DNA of 64,000 nucleotides from G963663775 sp963663775 (lineage in GTDB: Bacteria > Bacillota > Clostridia > Oscillospirales > Butyricicoccaceae): NCBI GenBank assembly GCA_963663775.1, contig OY760624.1, forward strand, positions 2,294,001-2,358,000, given 5' to 3'. Position 1 is the first letter of the stretch, and each line of letters opens with the position of its first letter. Positions 17,496-26,581 of the stretch are shown here, one piece after another. The notes beneath the pieces were generated by a model that searched no databases, was not told the origin of the DNA, and saw only the letters and a program-made list of their open reading frames with translations. A program made the translations under genes and the position numbers.

Positions 17496-18923
17496 ATGAA
17501 AATTATGTATGTTTCGAGTGAAGTTGCCCCGTTTGTCAAAACTGGTGGATTGGGTGATGTTGCGGGGTCTCTGCCAAAAGCACTTGCAGAAAAAGGACAT
17601 GAGGTTGCGGTTTTTTGCCCGCTTTACAGCGTGATTCCAAATGAATATCGCACGAGAATGACATTTGTCAAAAGTGCCTATGTGCAGCTGGCATGGCGCA
17701 ATCAATATTGTGGTGTATTCTCTTATTTGGAAGACGGCGTTACGTATTATTTCGTGGACAATGAATATTATTTTTCACGCACACAGGTCTATGGAGAATA
17801 TGATGATGCAGAACGGTTTGCGTTCTTTTCAAAAGCAGTATTGGAAATTTTGCCTGATTTGGGATTGAAGCCGGATGTCATCAACTGCAATGATTGGCAG
17901 ACAGCATTGGTGTCGGTCTATTATAATTTGCTGTTTGGCGCACGCACCTTTTATCAAAATATTAAAACGGTATTCACCATTCATAACATCCAATATCAGG
18001 GTCGCTATGGTCGGGAAGTGTTGGAGTATGTGCTTGGCATTGATGATGCGCATTTCCGCAGTGGATTTATGGTGCAGGATGGTGATGTGAATTTGATGAA
18101 GGCTGCAATCTTGGCATCCAATGCGGTGACAACCGTGAGCCAGACCTATGCCGAGGAAATTCAGACACCGTATTATAGCTATGGATTGGACAGCATTTTG
18201 CGGCAAAACAGCTGGAAGCTGCACGGCATTCTGAATGGAATCGATATGGAAGTTTTCAATCCGCAAACAGACGCCAAGCTGCTGAAAAACTATAGCACCA
18301 AAAATCTCAAGGCAAAGCTAAAGAATAAACAGGATTTACTGCGGTTGTGCGGACTGGAAGCCACGGAGGATACCCCTGTGATTGGTATTATCAGCCGTTT
18401 TGTTAGCGCAAAGGGCTTGGATTTGGTAGAAGCAGTGCTCCATGAAATTTTGGAGGATGATGTTCGTGTGGTGGTGCTTGGCAAGGGCGATTGGCGATAT
18501 GAGCAAATGTTTTTGGAGGCGAAGCGGCGGTATCCTGCGAAAATTTCGGTTTCGATTATGTTTTCCGGAGAATTGGCAAATAAAATTTACGGCGGCGCCG
18601 ACATGCTGCTCATGCCATCACGTTCCGAGCCGTGCGGATTGGCGCAGATGATTGCCATGCGTTATGGAACCGTTCCGATTGTGCGGGAAACCGGCGGATT
18701 AAAGGATACCGTGCAGGCGTATGTAGATTATGAAAAAACAGGAAATGGATTTACATTTGCAAGCTATAATGCACATGATATGCTGCACGTAATTCGGCAG
18801 GCATGCGGTGTTTACAAACTAGATGCTGCAGCGTGGAAAAATTTAATGAAGGTAGGGATGGAAGCTGATTTTAGCTGGAATGTATCGGCAGAACGATATG
18901 TTGCGCTTTATCAATCGTTATAA
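17496..18923 (+). CDS. glgA: Glycogen synthase (ADP-glucose, GT5)
   Basis: Extends alpha-1,4-glucan from ADP-glucose. The 475-residue GT-B protein starts 'MKIMYVSSEVAPFVKTGGLG', with K15 of the KTGGL motif contacting the sugar nucleotide. The C-terminal domain carries 'IGIISRFVSAKGLDLV', 'MPSRSEPCGLAQMIAM' and 'PIVRETGGLKDTV'. AAGGAGG at 17480-17486 sets the ATG at 17496, so the 102-base gap after glgD is non-coding. It is in the operon between glgD and glgP. Confidence 0.97.
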   Translation: MKIMYVSSEVAPFVKTGGLGDVAGSLPKALAEKGHEVAVFCPLYSVIPNEYRTRMTFVKSAYVQLAWRNQYCGVFSYLEDGVTYYFVDNEYYFSRTQVYGEYDDAERFAFFSKAVLEILPDLGLKPDVINCNDWQTALVSVYYNLLFGARTFYQNIKTVFTIHNIQYQGRYGREVLEYVLGIDDAHFRSGFMVQDGDVNLMKAAILASNAVTTVSQTYAEEIQTPYYSYGLDSILRQNSWKLHGILNGIDMEVFNPQTDAKLLKNYSTKNLKAKLKNKQDLLRLCGLEATEDTPVIGIISRFVSAKGLDLVEAVLHEILEDDVRVVVLGKGDWRYEQMFLEAKRRYPAKISVSIMFSGELANKIYGGADMLLMPSRSEPCGLAQMIAMRYGTVPIVRETGGLKDTVQAYVDYEKTGNGFTFASYNAHDMLHVIRQACGVYKLDAAAWKNLMKVGMEADFSWNVSAERYVALYQSL

Positions 18924-18959
18924 AAAACAGGCGTACAAAGAGTGAGGGGATTGAAACCG

Positions 18960-21401
18960 ATGGCAAAGTTATGCACCAAAAATAGCATGAAGGAAGCAAT
19001 TGCAGGGAAATTACAGCGTCATTTTAGCCGAGAGCCGGAAGAAGCATCGAAAGAACAAATTTATCAAGCGTGCGCATTGGTCATTCGTGATGCCTTAACC
19101 GCACATATGATTGAAACACAAGAGCAGATGCGTAAAAACCACGAACGACAGGTGCACTATCTGTGTCTGGAATTTTTGGTGGGGCGCTCTCTCCGAAACA
19201 ATGCCTATAATTTGGGATTGCTGCCCGTGATGCAGGAAGCATTGGAGGAAATGGGCGTCAATCTGTCCGATTTGTTGGAGGAAGAGGCTGACCCTGGTTT
19301 GGGCAATGGCGGTCTGGGACGTCTGGCAGCTTGCTATATGGATGGCATGGCGACCACGGGTGTGCGTGCCACTGGCTATTCAATTCGCTATGCGCATGGC
19401 ATCTTTAAGCAAAAAATTGTAGACGGCGAACAAGTGGAATTGCCTGACAGTTGGCTGAATTCCGGCGAGGTATGGCATATTCCGGCGATGGATGATGTGC
19501 GGGAAGTGCGCATTGGCGGCAATGTTGAAACCTATTTCGGTGAAGATGGGAAGCTGGTGGTTGTGCACACAGACTACACGCCCGTGCTGGCAACACCATA
19601 TGATATGCCCATTTCCGGATATAAAATCGATAACATTGCCACGTTGCGTTTGTGGGAGGCAACAAGCCCCATCGAACTGGATATGAAGCTGTTTTCACAG
19701 GGAGAATATCTAAAAGCAGTGGAAAAGCATGCAATGGCGGAAGTCATTTCTATGGTGCTGTATCCAGAAGACAATCACATCGAAGGACAATCTTTGCGCC
19801 TGAAACAGCAATATTTTCTGGTGTCTGCCACGATTCAGGATATTTGTGCCAAGCACAAGGCGCAGTATGGCACATTAGAGAATTTTGCAAAGCAGCATGT
19901 GCTGCACATCAACGATACACATCCGGTGCTCGTCATACCGGAGCTGATGCGCATTTTGATGGATGAAGAAGGCATGGGCTGGGATAAGGCGTGGAACATC
20001 GTAAAACAATCAGTTGCCTACACCAACCATACCGTCATGCCGGAGGCGTTGGAGTGCTGGACGATTTCCCTCATGGAGAAGCAGCTGCCGCGTATTATGA
20101 TGATTATTCGTGAAATCAACGAACGATTCTGTCAAGAGCTGTGGTCATATTTTCCGGGGGATTTTCGAAAAATCTCACAAATGGCGATTGTTTCCGATGG
20201 CGTGGTGCGCATGGCAAACCTCGCCGTTGTAGGCAGTTTTTCGGTCAATGGCGTATCAGAACTGCATTCTGATATTTTGAAAACAACGGTTTTTAATGAT
20301 TTTTATCATATCATGCCTGCGAAATTCCGCAACGTAACAAACGGCATTGCGCATCGCCGTTGGCTTTGCGAAGCGAATCCAGAACTGACAGAGTTCATCA
20401 CAGGGTTGATTGGTGACGGATTCATCACCCATCCGGCAGAATTGCAGGTGCTGCGCAACTTTGGACGGAATAAGCAGGTGCTTGAAAACTTAAATCACAT
20501 CAAACGCCAAAATAAAGAGCGTTTGGCGGCATATATTCAGGAGCACAACGGCATTACGGTGAATTTGGACTCCATTTTTGATGTGCAGGTCAAGAGATTG
20601 CATGAATACAAGCGTCAACTACTGAATATTTTGCATATTATCTATCTGTATCATAAAATCAAAGATGACCCGCATGCACCCTTTGTGCCACGCACATTTA
20701 TCTTTGGTTCAAAGGCGGCACCTGGTTATGCGGTTGCGAAAAAAACCATCCGTCTGATTCATTCCATCGCCAATATGATTAACAATGATCCTATCATTGG
20801 CGACAAGATGAAGGTGGTTTTCATCGAAGACTATAAGGTTTCGTTGGCAGAAATTATCATGCCCGCAGCGGATGTTTCGGAACAGATTTCGATGGCGGGA
20901 AAAGAAGCCTCTGGAACCGGCAATATGAAATTTATGATGAATGGCGCAATCACAATCGGCACAATGGATGGTGCGAATGTGGAGATTTATCAAGCGGTAG
21001 GTCCGGAAAACATCTTCATTTTCGGCATGAATGCAGAAGAGGCATTGCAGCTTTCACAGAGCGGCACCTATTCACCGTTGAGCATTTACCAGAACAGTCC
21101 GATGCTGCATCGGGTATTGGATATGATGCGAGAAGGCTTTGGTGATGGCGTCAAATACGACAGCTTGGTGGATATGCTGCTGAAAAATGTAAATGGTGCC
21201 GCAGACAAATATTTATTGTTGGCGGACTTTGAAGCGTATGTGCTTGCACAGGAACGTGTTTCACAAATGTACACACGCCGCGAAAACTGGAATTATATGT
21301 CTTTAATGAATATTGCAAACAGTGGACGTTTTGCATCAGACCGTTCCATCACGGAATATGCAAAAAACATTTGGAAAGTACACACGAATTTTGCGTACTA
21401 A
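18960..21401 (+). CDS. glgP: Glycogen/maltodextrin phosphorylase (GT35)
   Basis: Releases glucose-1-phosphate from glycogen non-reducing ends. The 813-residue product has the phosphorylase signature around the PLP lysine, K657, in 'EASGTGNMKFMMNGA', plus 'LGNGGLGRLAACYMDG' and 'VKRLHEYKRQLLNILHI'. The ATG at 18960 is preceded by GAGGGGA; the upstream GTG at 18942 is less likely. Synthesis and breakdown enzymes share one operon, so flux is presumably set by allostery rather than transcription. A 17-bp hairpin follows the stop. Confidence 0.97.
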   Translation: MAKLCTKNSMKEAIAGKLQRHFSREPEEASKEQIYQACALVIRDALTAHMIETQEQMRKNHERQVHYLCLEFLVGRSLRNNAYNLGLLPVMQEALEEMGVNLSDLLEEEADPGLGNGGLGRLAACYMDGMATTGVRATGYSIRYAHGIFKQKIVDGEQVELPDSWLNSGEVWHIPAMDDVREVRIGGNVETYFGEDGKLVVVHTDYTPVLATPYDMPISGYKIDNIATLRLWEATSPIELDMKLFSQGEYLKAVEKHAMAEVISMVLYPEDNHIEGQSLRLKQQYFLVSATIQDICAKHKAQYGTLENFAKQHVLHINDTHPVLVIPELMRILMDEEGMGWDKAWNIVKQSVAYTNHTVMPEALECWTISLMEKQLPRIMMIIREINERFCQELWSYFPGDFRKISQMAIVSDGVVRMANLAVVGSFSVNGVSELHSDILKTTVFNDFYHIMPAKFRNVTNGIAHRRWLCEANPELTEFITGLIGDGFITHPAELQVLRNFGRNKQVLENLNHIKRQNKERLAAYIQEHNGITVNLDSIFDVQVKRLHEYKRQLLNILHIIYLYHKIKDDPHAPFVPRTFIFGSKAAPGYAVAKKTIRLIHSIANMINNDPIIGDKMKVVFIEDYKVSLAEIIMPAADVSEQISMAGKEASGTGNMKFMMNGAITIGTMDGANVEIYQAVGPENIFIFGMNAEEALQLSQSGTYSPLSIYQNSPMLHRVLDMMREGFGDGVKYDSLVDMLLKNVNGAADKYLLLADFEAYVLAQERVSQMYTRRENWNYMSLMNIANSGRFASDRSITEYAKNIWKVHTNFAY

Positions 21402-21422
21402 TTCCGGATACTGTAAATGTAG

Positions 21423-21463
21423 CAAGGGACTGCTCTTTTCAAATTCAAAAGAGTAGTCCCTTG
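21423..21463 (+). terminator. Strong 17-bp hairpin after glgP, no U-tract
   Basis: Arm 21423-21439 pairs with 21447-21463 (one G-U), loop CAAATTC. The 3' side continues TGCAACG, so it is not a standard intrinsic terminator; it may protect or define the glgP mRNA 3' end. Confidence 0.6.
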
Positions 21464-21521
21464 TGCAACGTTTCACATTCATTGAAAAGATTAGGCGGCG
21501 TTTTGAGCAGGGAGATACACG

Positions 21522-23417
21522 ATGATGAGGAAACATATCTATTATGCACGGGATTTGGCATGCAAAACACCCTATGGTGCGGTATCAGCCGGAGAGGAAA
21601 TCACGTTTTCGCTCTATCCGCCACGCAGCGCAGGCACGGAAGAGCTGAGTTTATTTATTGCACAAGAAGACAATATCAAAGAACAGCATCGCATCCGCCT
21701 GAAATGGTGCGGATTGGACGGCGCCAGCGATTGCTATCGGTGCACCTATCGCCCCATACAGCCGGGGCTCTATTGGTATTATTTTCGTATGCAAAATCAA
21801 GAGGGCACATTCTATATCAGCCGTGGATTTGGCGGCGTAGATGCAATTGGACTGGAGCTTGCCGACAGGTTTCAAATTACAGTCTATGATGGGGCATATG
21901 CTGCGCCGGATTGGTTTGGAAAAGGTATTACCTACAATATTTTCCCAGATAGATTTTGGCGCACACAGGTGCCGTCTGCAACCGGCTATCGTGCAGAACG
22001 TGTCGTCCATGAAAGTTGGGATGAGATTCCGAATTTTAAACCCAATGCGCAAGGTGAAATCCTAAATAATGATTTTTTCGGTGGAAATCTCAAAGGGATT
22101 CAAGAAAAATTGCCGAGATTGGCGGCGTTATCCGTTCGTACAATGTATTTGAATCCTATTTTTGAGGCGTTTTCCAACCACCGATATGATACGGGGGATT
22201 ATAAAAAAATTGACCCAATGCTAGGCACAGAAGAGGATTTTGCGGCGTTATGCGATGCGGCAGAACACTATGGCATCCGCATTGTGTTGGATGGGGTATT
22301 CAATCACACCGGGTTTGACAGTGCCTATTTTAATGGGTATGGACATTATGAAACCACTGGTGCATTTCAGTCGCAAGCCTCTGTTTATGCAGGATGGTAT
22401 GATTTTCAGGAATGGCCGCAAAAGTATAGTGCATGGTGGGGCATTCTTACCTTGCCGCAGGTTAATGAGCGGAATACAGATTATCAGCAATATATCGTGC
22501 AGGATACCGACAGTGTTGTGCGACATTGGCTGCGAAAAGGGGCTGCCGGATGGCGATTGGATGTGGCGGATGAATTGCCAGATGATTTCATTGCCGCATT
22601 GAACCAAGCTGCTCGAAGCGAGAAAGCAGATGCGCTTGTGTTGGGTGAGGTGTGGGAAGATGCATCCAACAAAATCGCATATGAGGAGCGTCGTCGATAT
22701 TTTCAAGGCGGAGAACTGGATAGTGTGATGAATTATCCGCTTCGAGATGCCATTTTGCAATATTTGAGCGAGGGGCACGCCGAGTATTTTGCGGAAGCCA
22801 TGGAAACCTTGCGTGAAAACTATCCCAAGGATGTGTTTTTTAATCTGATGAATATCATTGGAACACATGACACGCCGCGCATTTTATCCGTTTTGGGCAG
22901 TGATGATGGGGTTTGGAAATGGGATAAAGCGAAGCGTGCAGAATATACCTTGCAGGCGCAAGAATACGAACGAGGCGTGAAAAAATTAAAAATAGCCGCC
23001 ACCATTCAATTCACCATGCCCGGTTCGCCGTGTATCTATTATGGAGATGAGGTCGGCATGCAAGGATATGAAGACCCGCTCAATCGCCGCACCTATCCTT
23101 GGGGTAGGGAGGATGCTGCAATTTTTGTGTTTTATCAGCAATTGTGTGCGATTCGTGCAGATAGCATTGCGTTGCAAGAGGGGGAGCTGCAGTTTTTGCG
23201 TGCCGAAGCGGATGTGTTAGTGTTTGCACGCAAAGCAATGGAAGAATGCATGGTGATTGCGGTCAATCGAGGTGCTTCCGCACAGTCGATTTGTTTACCG
23301 TTTGCGGCGGTTTATAATGTGCAAAGTCAAGAATTGTGGACAGAAGCAGATAAAGATGGTATTATAATTGCAGTGGAGGGCGAAAGTGCCCAAATTCTGC
23401 GCTGCGCAAACGCATAA
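21522..23417 (+). CDS. GH13 alpha-glucosidase/neopullulanase-type hydrolase
   Basis: The 631-residue protein has an N-terminal beta-sandwich region (about 1-125) and a GH13 barrel with nucleophile D347 ('GWRLDVADEL'), acid/base E376 ('LVLGEVWED') and D450 ('IGTHDTPR'). 'IFEAFSNHRYDTGDY' and 'VLDGVFNHTG' are further GH13 regions; the first is typical of cyclomaltodextrinase/neopullulanase-like enzymes. It lacks a signal peptide, so it acts in the cytoplasm, probably trimming maltodextrins or branched ends of glycogen alongside GlgP. Specificity cannot be read from sequence. It begins 120 bases after glgP and precedes the Nudix gene by 12 bases. Confidence 0.9.
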   Translation: MMRKHIYYARDLACKTPYGAVSAGEEITFSLYPPRSAGTEELSLFIAQEDNIKEQHRIRLKWCGLDGASDCYRCTYRPIQPGLYWYYFRMQNQEGTFYISRGFGGVDAIGLELADRFQITVYDGAYAAPDWFGKGITYNIFPDRFWRTQVPSATGYRAERVVHESWDEIPNFKPNAQGEILNNDFFGGNLKGIQEKLPRLAALSVRTMYLNPIFEAFSNHRYDTGDYKKIDPMLGTEEDFAALCDAAEHYGIRIVLDGVFNHTGFDSAYFNGYGHYETTGAFQSQASVYAGWYDFQEWPQKYSAWWGILTLPQVNERNTDYQQYIVQDTDSVVRHWLRKGAAGWRLDVADELPDDFIAALNQAARSEKADALVLGEVWEDASNKIAYEERRRYFQGGELDSVMNYPLRDAILQYLSEGHAEYFAEAMETLRENYPKDVFFNLMNIIGTHDTPRILSVLGSDDGVWKWDKAKRAEYTLQAQEYERGVKKLKIAATIQFTMPGSPCIYYGDEVGMQGYEDPLNRRTYPWGREDAAIFVFYQQLCAIRADSIALQEGELQFLRAEADVLVFARKAMEECMVIAVNRGASAQSICLPFAAVYNVQSQELWTEADKDGIIIAVEGESAQILRCANA

Positions 23418-23429
23418 AGGGAGAAAGAA

Positions 23430-23969
23430 ATGGATTTGTTTGAAAAAACCTTAACCTCGGAATATCGCTTTGAGGGTCATATCATGAAAGCGCGCTTGGA
23501 TACCGTGGAATTGCCGAACGGAAAAACTGCGATGCGAGAAGTCTGTGAACATGTGGGCGGGGTTGGTATTTTACCGATTGATTCGGATGGAAATATTGTA
23601 TTGGTGCAGCAGTATCGTTACCCGTATGCGCAGACAATGCTGGAAATTCCGGCAGGGAAGATAGATGGTCCTGCCGAGGGTCACTTGTCCTGTGGCGTAC
23701 GAGAACTACAGGAAGAAACAGGATATACTGCTGACCGCATGGAATATATGGGAACGGTATACCCCTCGCCTGGATTTTTGACAGAGGTGCTGCACTTGTA
23801 TTGTGCGATGGGGCTGCAGAGCGGCGAAAGCAACCCTGATGAAGATGAATTTGTAGAGGTGCTGCGTCTATCGGTGGATGATTTGGAACGCAAGATTGCG
23901 AATGGAGAGATTCGAGATGGTAAGACCATTGCAGCGATGTACAAAGCACGCCTGTTGGGGTTTCTGTAA
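23430..23969 (+). CDS. Nudix hydrolase, ADP-ribose/ADP-sugar pyrophosphatase type
   Basis: The 179-residue product contains a complete Nudix box, G-x5-E-x7-REL-x-EE-x-G, in 'GPAEGHLSCGVRELQEETGY' preceded by GKID. Downstream 'YPSPGFLTEVLHLYCA' is typical of the ADP-ribose pyrophosphatase (NudF-like) group, including a conserved glutamate. Members split ADP-ribose or other ADP-sugars into AMP and sugar phosphate. It starts 12 bases after the glycogen-locus GH13 gene, which makes ADP-glucose a possible substrate (inference). Confidence 0.9.
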   Translation: MDLFEKTLTSEYRFEGHIMKARLDTVELPNGKTAMREVCEHVGGVGILPIDSDGNIVLVQQYRYPYAQTMLEIPAGKIDGPAEGHLSCGVRELQEETGYTADRMEYMGTVYPSPGFLTEVLHLYCAMGLQSGESNPDEDEFVEVLRLSVDDLERKIANGEIRDGKTIAAMYKARLLGFL

Positions 23970-24011
23970 ATAAAAAAGCATTGTGTGGTTCAAATACGGA
24001 GGAACAGTAGC

Positions 24012-24698
24012 ATGTGTGCAAAAATTTTGATTGTAGAAGATGAAGTTGCCATTGCGGATATTATTGCATTCAATTTGGAGCGAGAAGGGTATACCTCTGT
24101 GGTTGCGTACAATGGTGACGATGGGGCGAATTTGGCGGTGCAGGAAAGTCCGGCTTTGATTTTGCTGGATGTTATGCTGCCTGGAAAAGACGGATTTGAG
24201 GTGTGTCGCATCGTGCGGGAGCACTGCGATGTGCCGATTATCATGCTGACCGCACGAGAGGAAGAAAACGATAAGGTGCATGGATTGGAATTAGGGGCGG
24301 ATGATTACATTACCAAACCATTTTCTATGCGAGAACTGATGGCACGCATCAAGGCGAATATGCGGCGTGTGCCCGCGCAGGAAAGCACGCAGGGGCTGCG
24401 CAGACTTGCTGACGCATTGAGCGTTTCGGAGGATAAAAGTGAGATTTACAAGAATGGTGCGCCGCTGGATCTTTCCGTGCGGGAATTTGAGATTTTAACC
24501 TTTTTGTCTGCTGTGCCCAATAAAGTTTTTTCCAGAGAAGAATTGATGGAAAAGGTTTGGGGCTATGAATATTACGGCGATTTGCGTGCGGTGGATGTCG
24601 CTATTCGGCGATTGCGTGAAAAAATTGAAGATAATCCTGCACAGCCACAATATATCATTACAAAACGTGGCGTTGGTTATTATTTTGCGGATGCGTAA
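24012..24698 (+). CDS. walR: Response regulator WalR (YycF) type
   Basis: An OmpR/PhoB-family regulator of 228 residues. The receiver domain (about 1-118) has acidic E9-D10, phosphorylation site D53 in 'LILLDVMLPGKDGFEVC' and the switch lysine in 'DDYITKPFS'. The winged-helix DNA-binding domain (about 130-228) contains 'LSVREFEILTFLS' and 'VDVAIRRLREKIEDN'. The assignment to WalR rather than PhoP rests on the following genes: a PAS-HAMP kinase, YycH- and YycI-like proteins, WalJ and RlmH. WalR controls autolysins and wall homeostasis in Firmicutes. GGAGG at 23998-24002 sets the ATG. Confidence 0.9.
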   Translation: MCAKILIVEDEVAIADIIAFNLEREGYTSVVAYNGDDGANLAVQESPALILLDVMLPGKDGFEVCRIVREHCDVPIIMLTAREEENDKVHGLELGADDYITKPFSMRELMARIKANMRRVPAQESTQGLRRLADALSVSEDKSEIYKNGAPLDLSVREFEILTFLSAVPNKVFSREELMEKVWGYEYYGDLRAVDVAIRRLREKIEDNPAQPQYIITKRGVGYYFADA

Positions 24699-24808
24699 CA
24701 AAGGCTCGGATGTTCGATGCTGCACAGATACTGAAAAAATAGGATAGGCACCGCACATGAAATGTCATGATAAAAAGATGGAAAAATGCGGTGCAAGGGG
24801 GAAGAACG

Positions 24809-26581
24809 TTGATTTTTAGAAGCCTGTACATGAAATTGGTGCTAATTTTGGTACTGCTGATTTTTTCGATTATGTCTGTGGTAGGAACCTTTCTCATCAA
24901 CAGCGTTTCCAACTTTTATCTGGAGGATTTTCAGCAGCAAATTGGGGATGTGTTCAAAACCGAATTTGTGGAGGAGCTGGACGGCGTTGCACATGGTGCA
25001 GAGGCAGTGGAAAAATTGAACGAAAAACTAGCGGTGCACGAGGGCGATATGGGCATTGACAGCTACCGCAGTTACAGCATTTTGAACAGCGTTGGAGCGT
25101 ATCAAGCAGGCTCTAACGACACGTTTGGTGCCAATCTTAATATCACGCCCAATATCATTGCGGCCATGGCAGGCAGAATTGGTGACAGCGGTTCGATGGC
25201 AGACAGCCAAATGGATGTTGCCATTCCCATAGAGGGCGACCAACGGTATATTATTTATATCAATGACAATAAAAGCGATATACAGGAGCTGTCTTGGCGG
25301 TTTTTTGCCATTGTTATGCAGGCAATGCTGTTTGGACTGATTGTAGCGGTGCTGCTGAGTTTTTTGCTGTCCAAAACCATTACCAACCCGATTGAAAATA
25401 TCACCAAGCGTGCCGCTCGTGTTGCCGCAGGTGATTTTAGTGAGCCTATTCCGATTCAATCCAGTGATGAGATAGGAGAACTGACGCACACGTTTAATAA
25501 AATGGCAGGCGTTTTGCATGATACATTGGAGCAGATACAAGACGAACGCGACAAGCTCAACACCCTGTTTTTGCATATGACAGACGGCGTTACAGCGTTC
25601 ACCAACGAAGGAAAAATTATTCATATGAATCCTGCAACGGAACGCCTGCTTGGCGTGTCTTTTCGTGAGGATATGCGATTTGACGATGTATTTCATGGAA
25701 TGAAGCTTCCGAAAAGTCAAGATGTTGAAAAAACGGAGTATATTCGCTCTACGGTCGGGCGATTGGGGCGTACGCTGAATGTGTTGTTTGTGCCCTATGG
25801 CGCAACGGAAAACGATGGTGGGATTATGGCGGTCATTCATGATGTGACCGAGCAAAAAAAGCTGGATGAGGCACGGCGGGAATTTGTCGCAAATGTTTCG
25901 CATGAACTGCGTACACCACTCACCAATATCAAAAGCTATACCGAAACGCTGATGGATGCGGCGGGGGAGTTGCCTGCCGAAATGGAAGTGAAATTTTTGG
26001 GCATCATTTCAGGCGAAGCGGATCGTATGACACGATTGGTGAAAGATTTACTGACATTATCAAAGTTGGACTATGGCAGAACCGATTTAAAATTTGTACG
26101 CTTTTCGATGGCGGAAATGCTGAAAAGTGTCTATGCTGCTATGCAGTTGACGGCAGAGAATCGTGGAAATCAGCTGCAAATCACCCTTCAAGAACCGCTG
26201 CCGGATATGATTGGTGACCGTGAGCGATTGGAGCAGGTGGTGGTGAATATTTTATCCAATGCCATTAAATATACACCGTCTGGAGGACATATCCACTTAA
26301 CTGCGGCAAAGCGAGATAATCGATATATTATGATTCGTGTGGAGGATGACGGCATCGGCATTCCAAAGGAAGATATTCCACGCTTGTTTGAGCGATTTTA
26401 TCGTGTTGATAAGGCCCGCTCCAGGGACAAAGGCGGCAGCGGATTGGGGCTTGCCATTGCTAAAGACATGGTAGAGTCCCACAAGGGAACGATTCATTTG
26501 GACAGTGTGATTGATTTCGGCACCACGGTCACGATTGTTTTGCCGATTGATTTACCCATTGATGAAGAAAAAACACTATGA
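24809..26581 (+). CDS. walK: Sensor histidine kinase WalK (YycG) type
   Basis: 590 residues: TM1 (about 8-32), an extracytoplasmic sensor domain (to about 155), TM2 (about 162-188), HAMP (about 190-242), PAS (about 255-350), HisKA with H365 in 'FVANVSHELRTPLTN', and HATPase with 'NILSNAIKYTPSGG' and 'GGSGLGLAIAKDMV'. The start is most likely TTG at 24809, which has AAGGGGG at 24795-24801; an upstream ATG at 24767 has no ribosome site. The last codons overlap the next gene by 4 bases. Partner of the upstream regulator. Confidence 0.92.
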   Translation: MIFRSLYMKLVLILVLLIFSIMSVVGTFLINSVSNFYLEDFQQQIGDVFKTEFVEELDGVAHGAEAVEKLNEKLAVHEGDMGIDSYRSYSILNSVGAYQAGSNDTFGANLNITPNIIAAMAGRIGDSGSMADSQMDVAIPIEGDQRYIIYINDNKSDIQELSWRFFAIVMQAMLFGLIVAVLLSFLLSKTITNPIENITKRAARVAAGDFSEPIPIQSSDEIGELTHTFNKMAGVLHDTLEQIQDERDKLNTLFLHMTDGVTAFTNEGKIIHMNPATERLLGVSFREDMRFDDVFHGMKLPKSQDVEKTEYIRSTVGRLGRTLNVLFVPYGATENDGGIMAVIHDVTEQKKLDEARREFVANVSHELRTPLTNIKSYTETLMDAAGELPAEMEVKFLGIISGEADRMTRLVKDLLTLSKLDYGRTDLKFVRFSMAEMLKSVYAAMQLTAENRGNQLQITLQEPLPDMIGDRERLEQVVVNILSNAIKYTPSGGHIHLTAAKRDNRYIMIRVEDDGIGIPKEDIPRLFERFYRVDKARSRDKGGSGLGLAIAKDMVESHKGTIHLDSVIDFGTTVTIVLPIDLPIDEEKTL

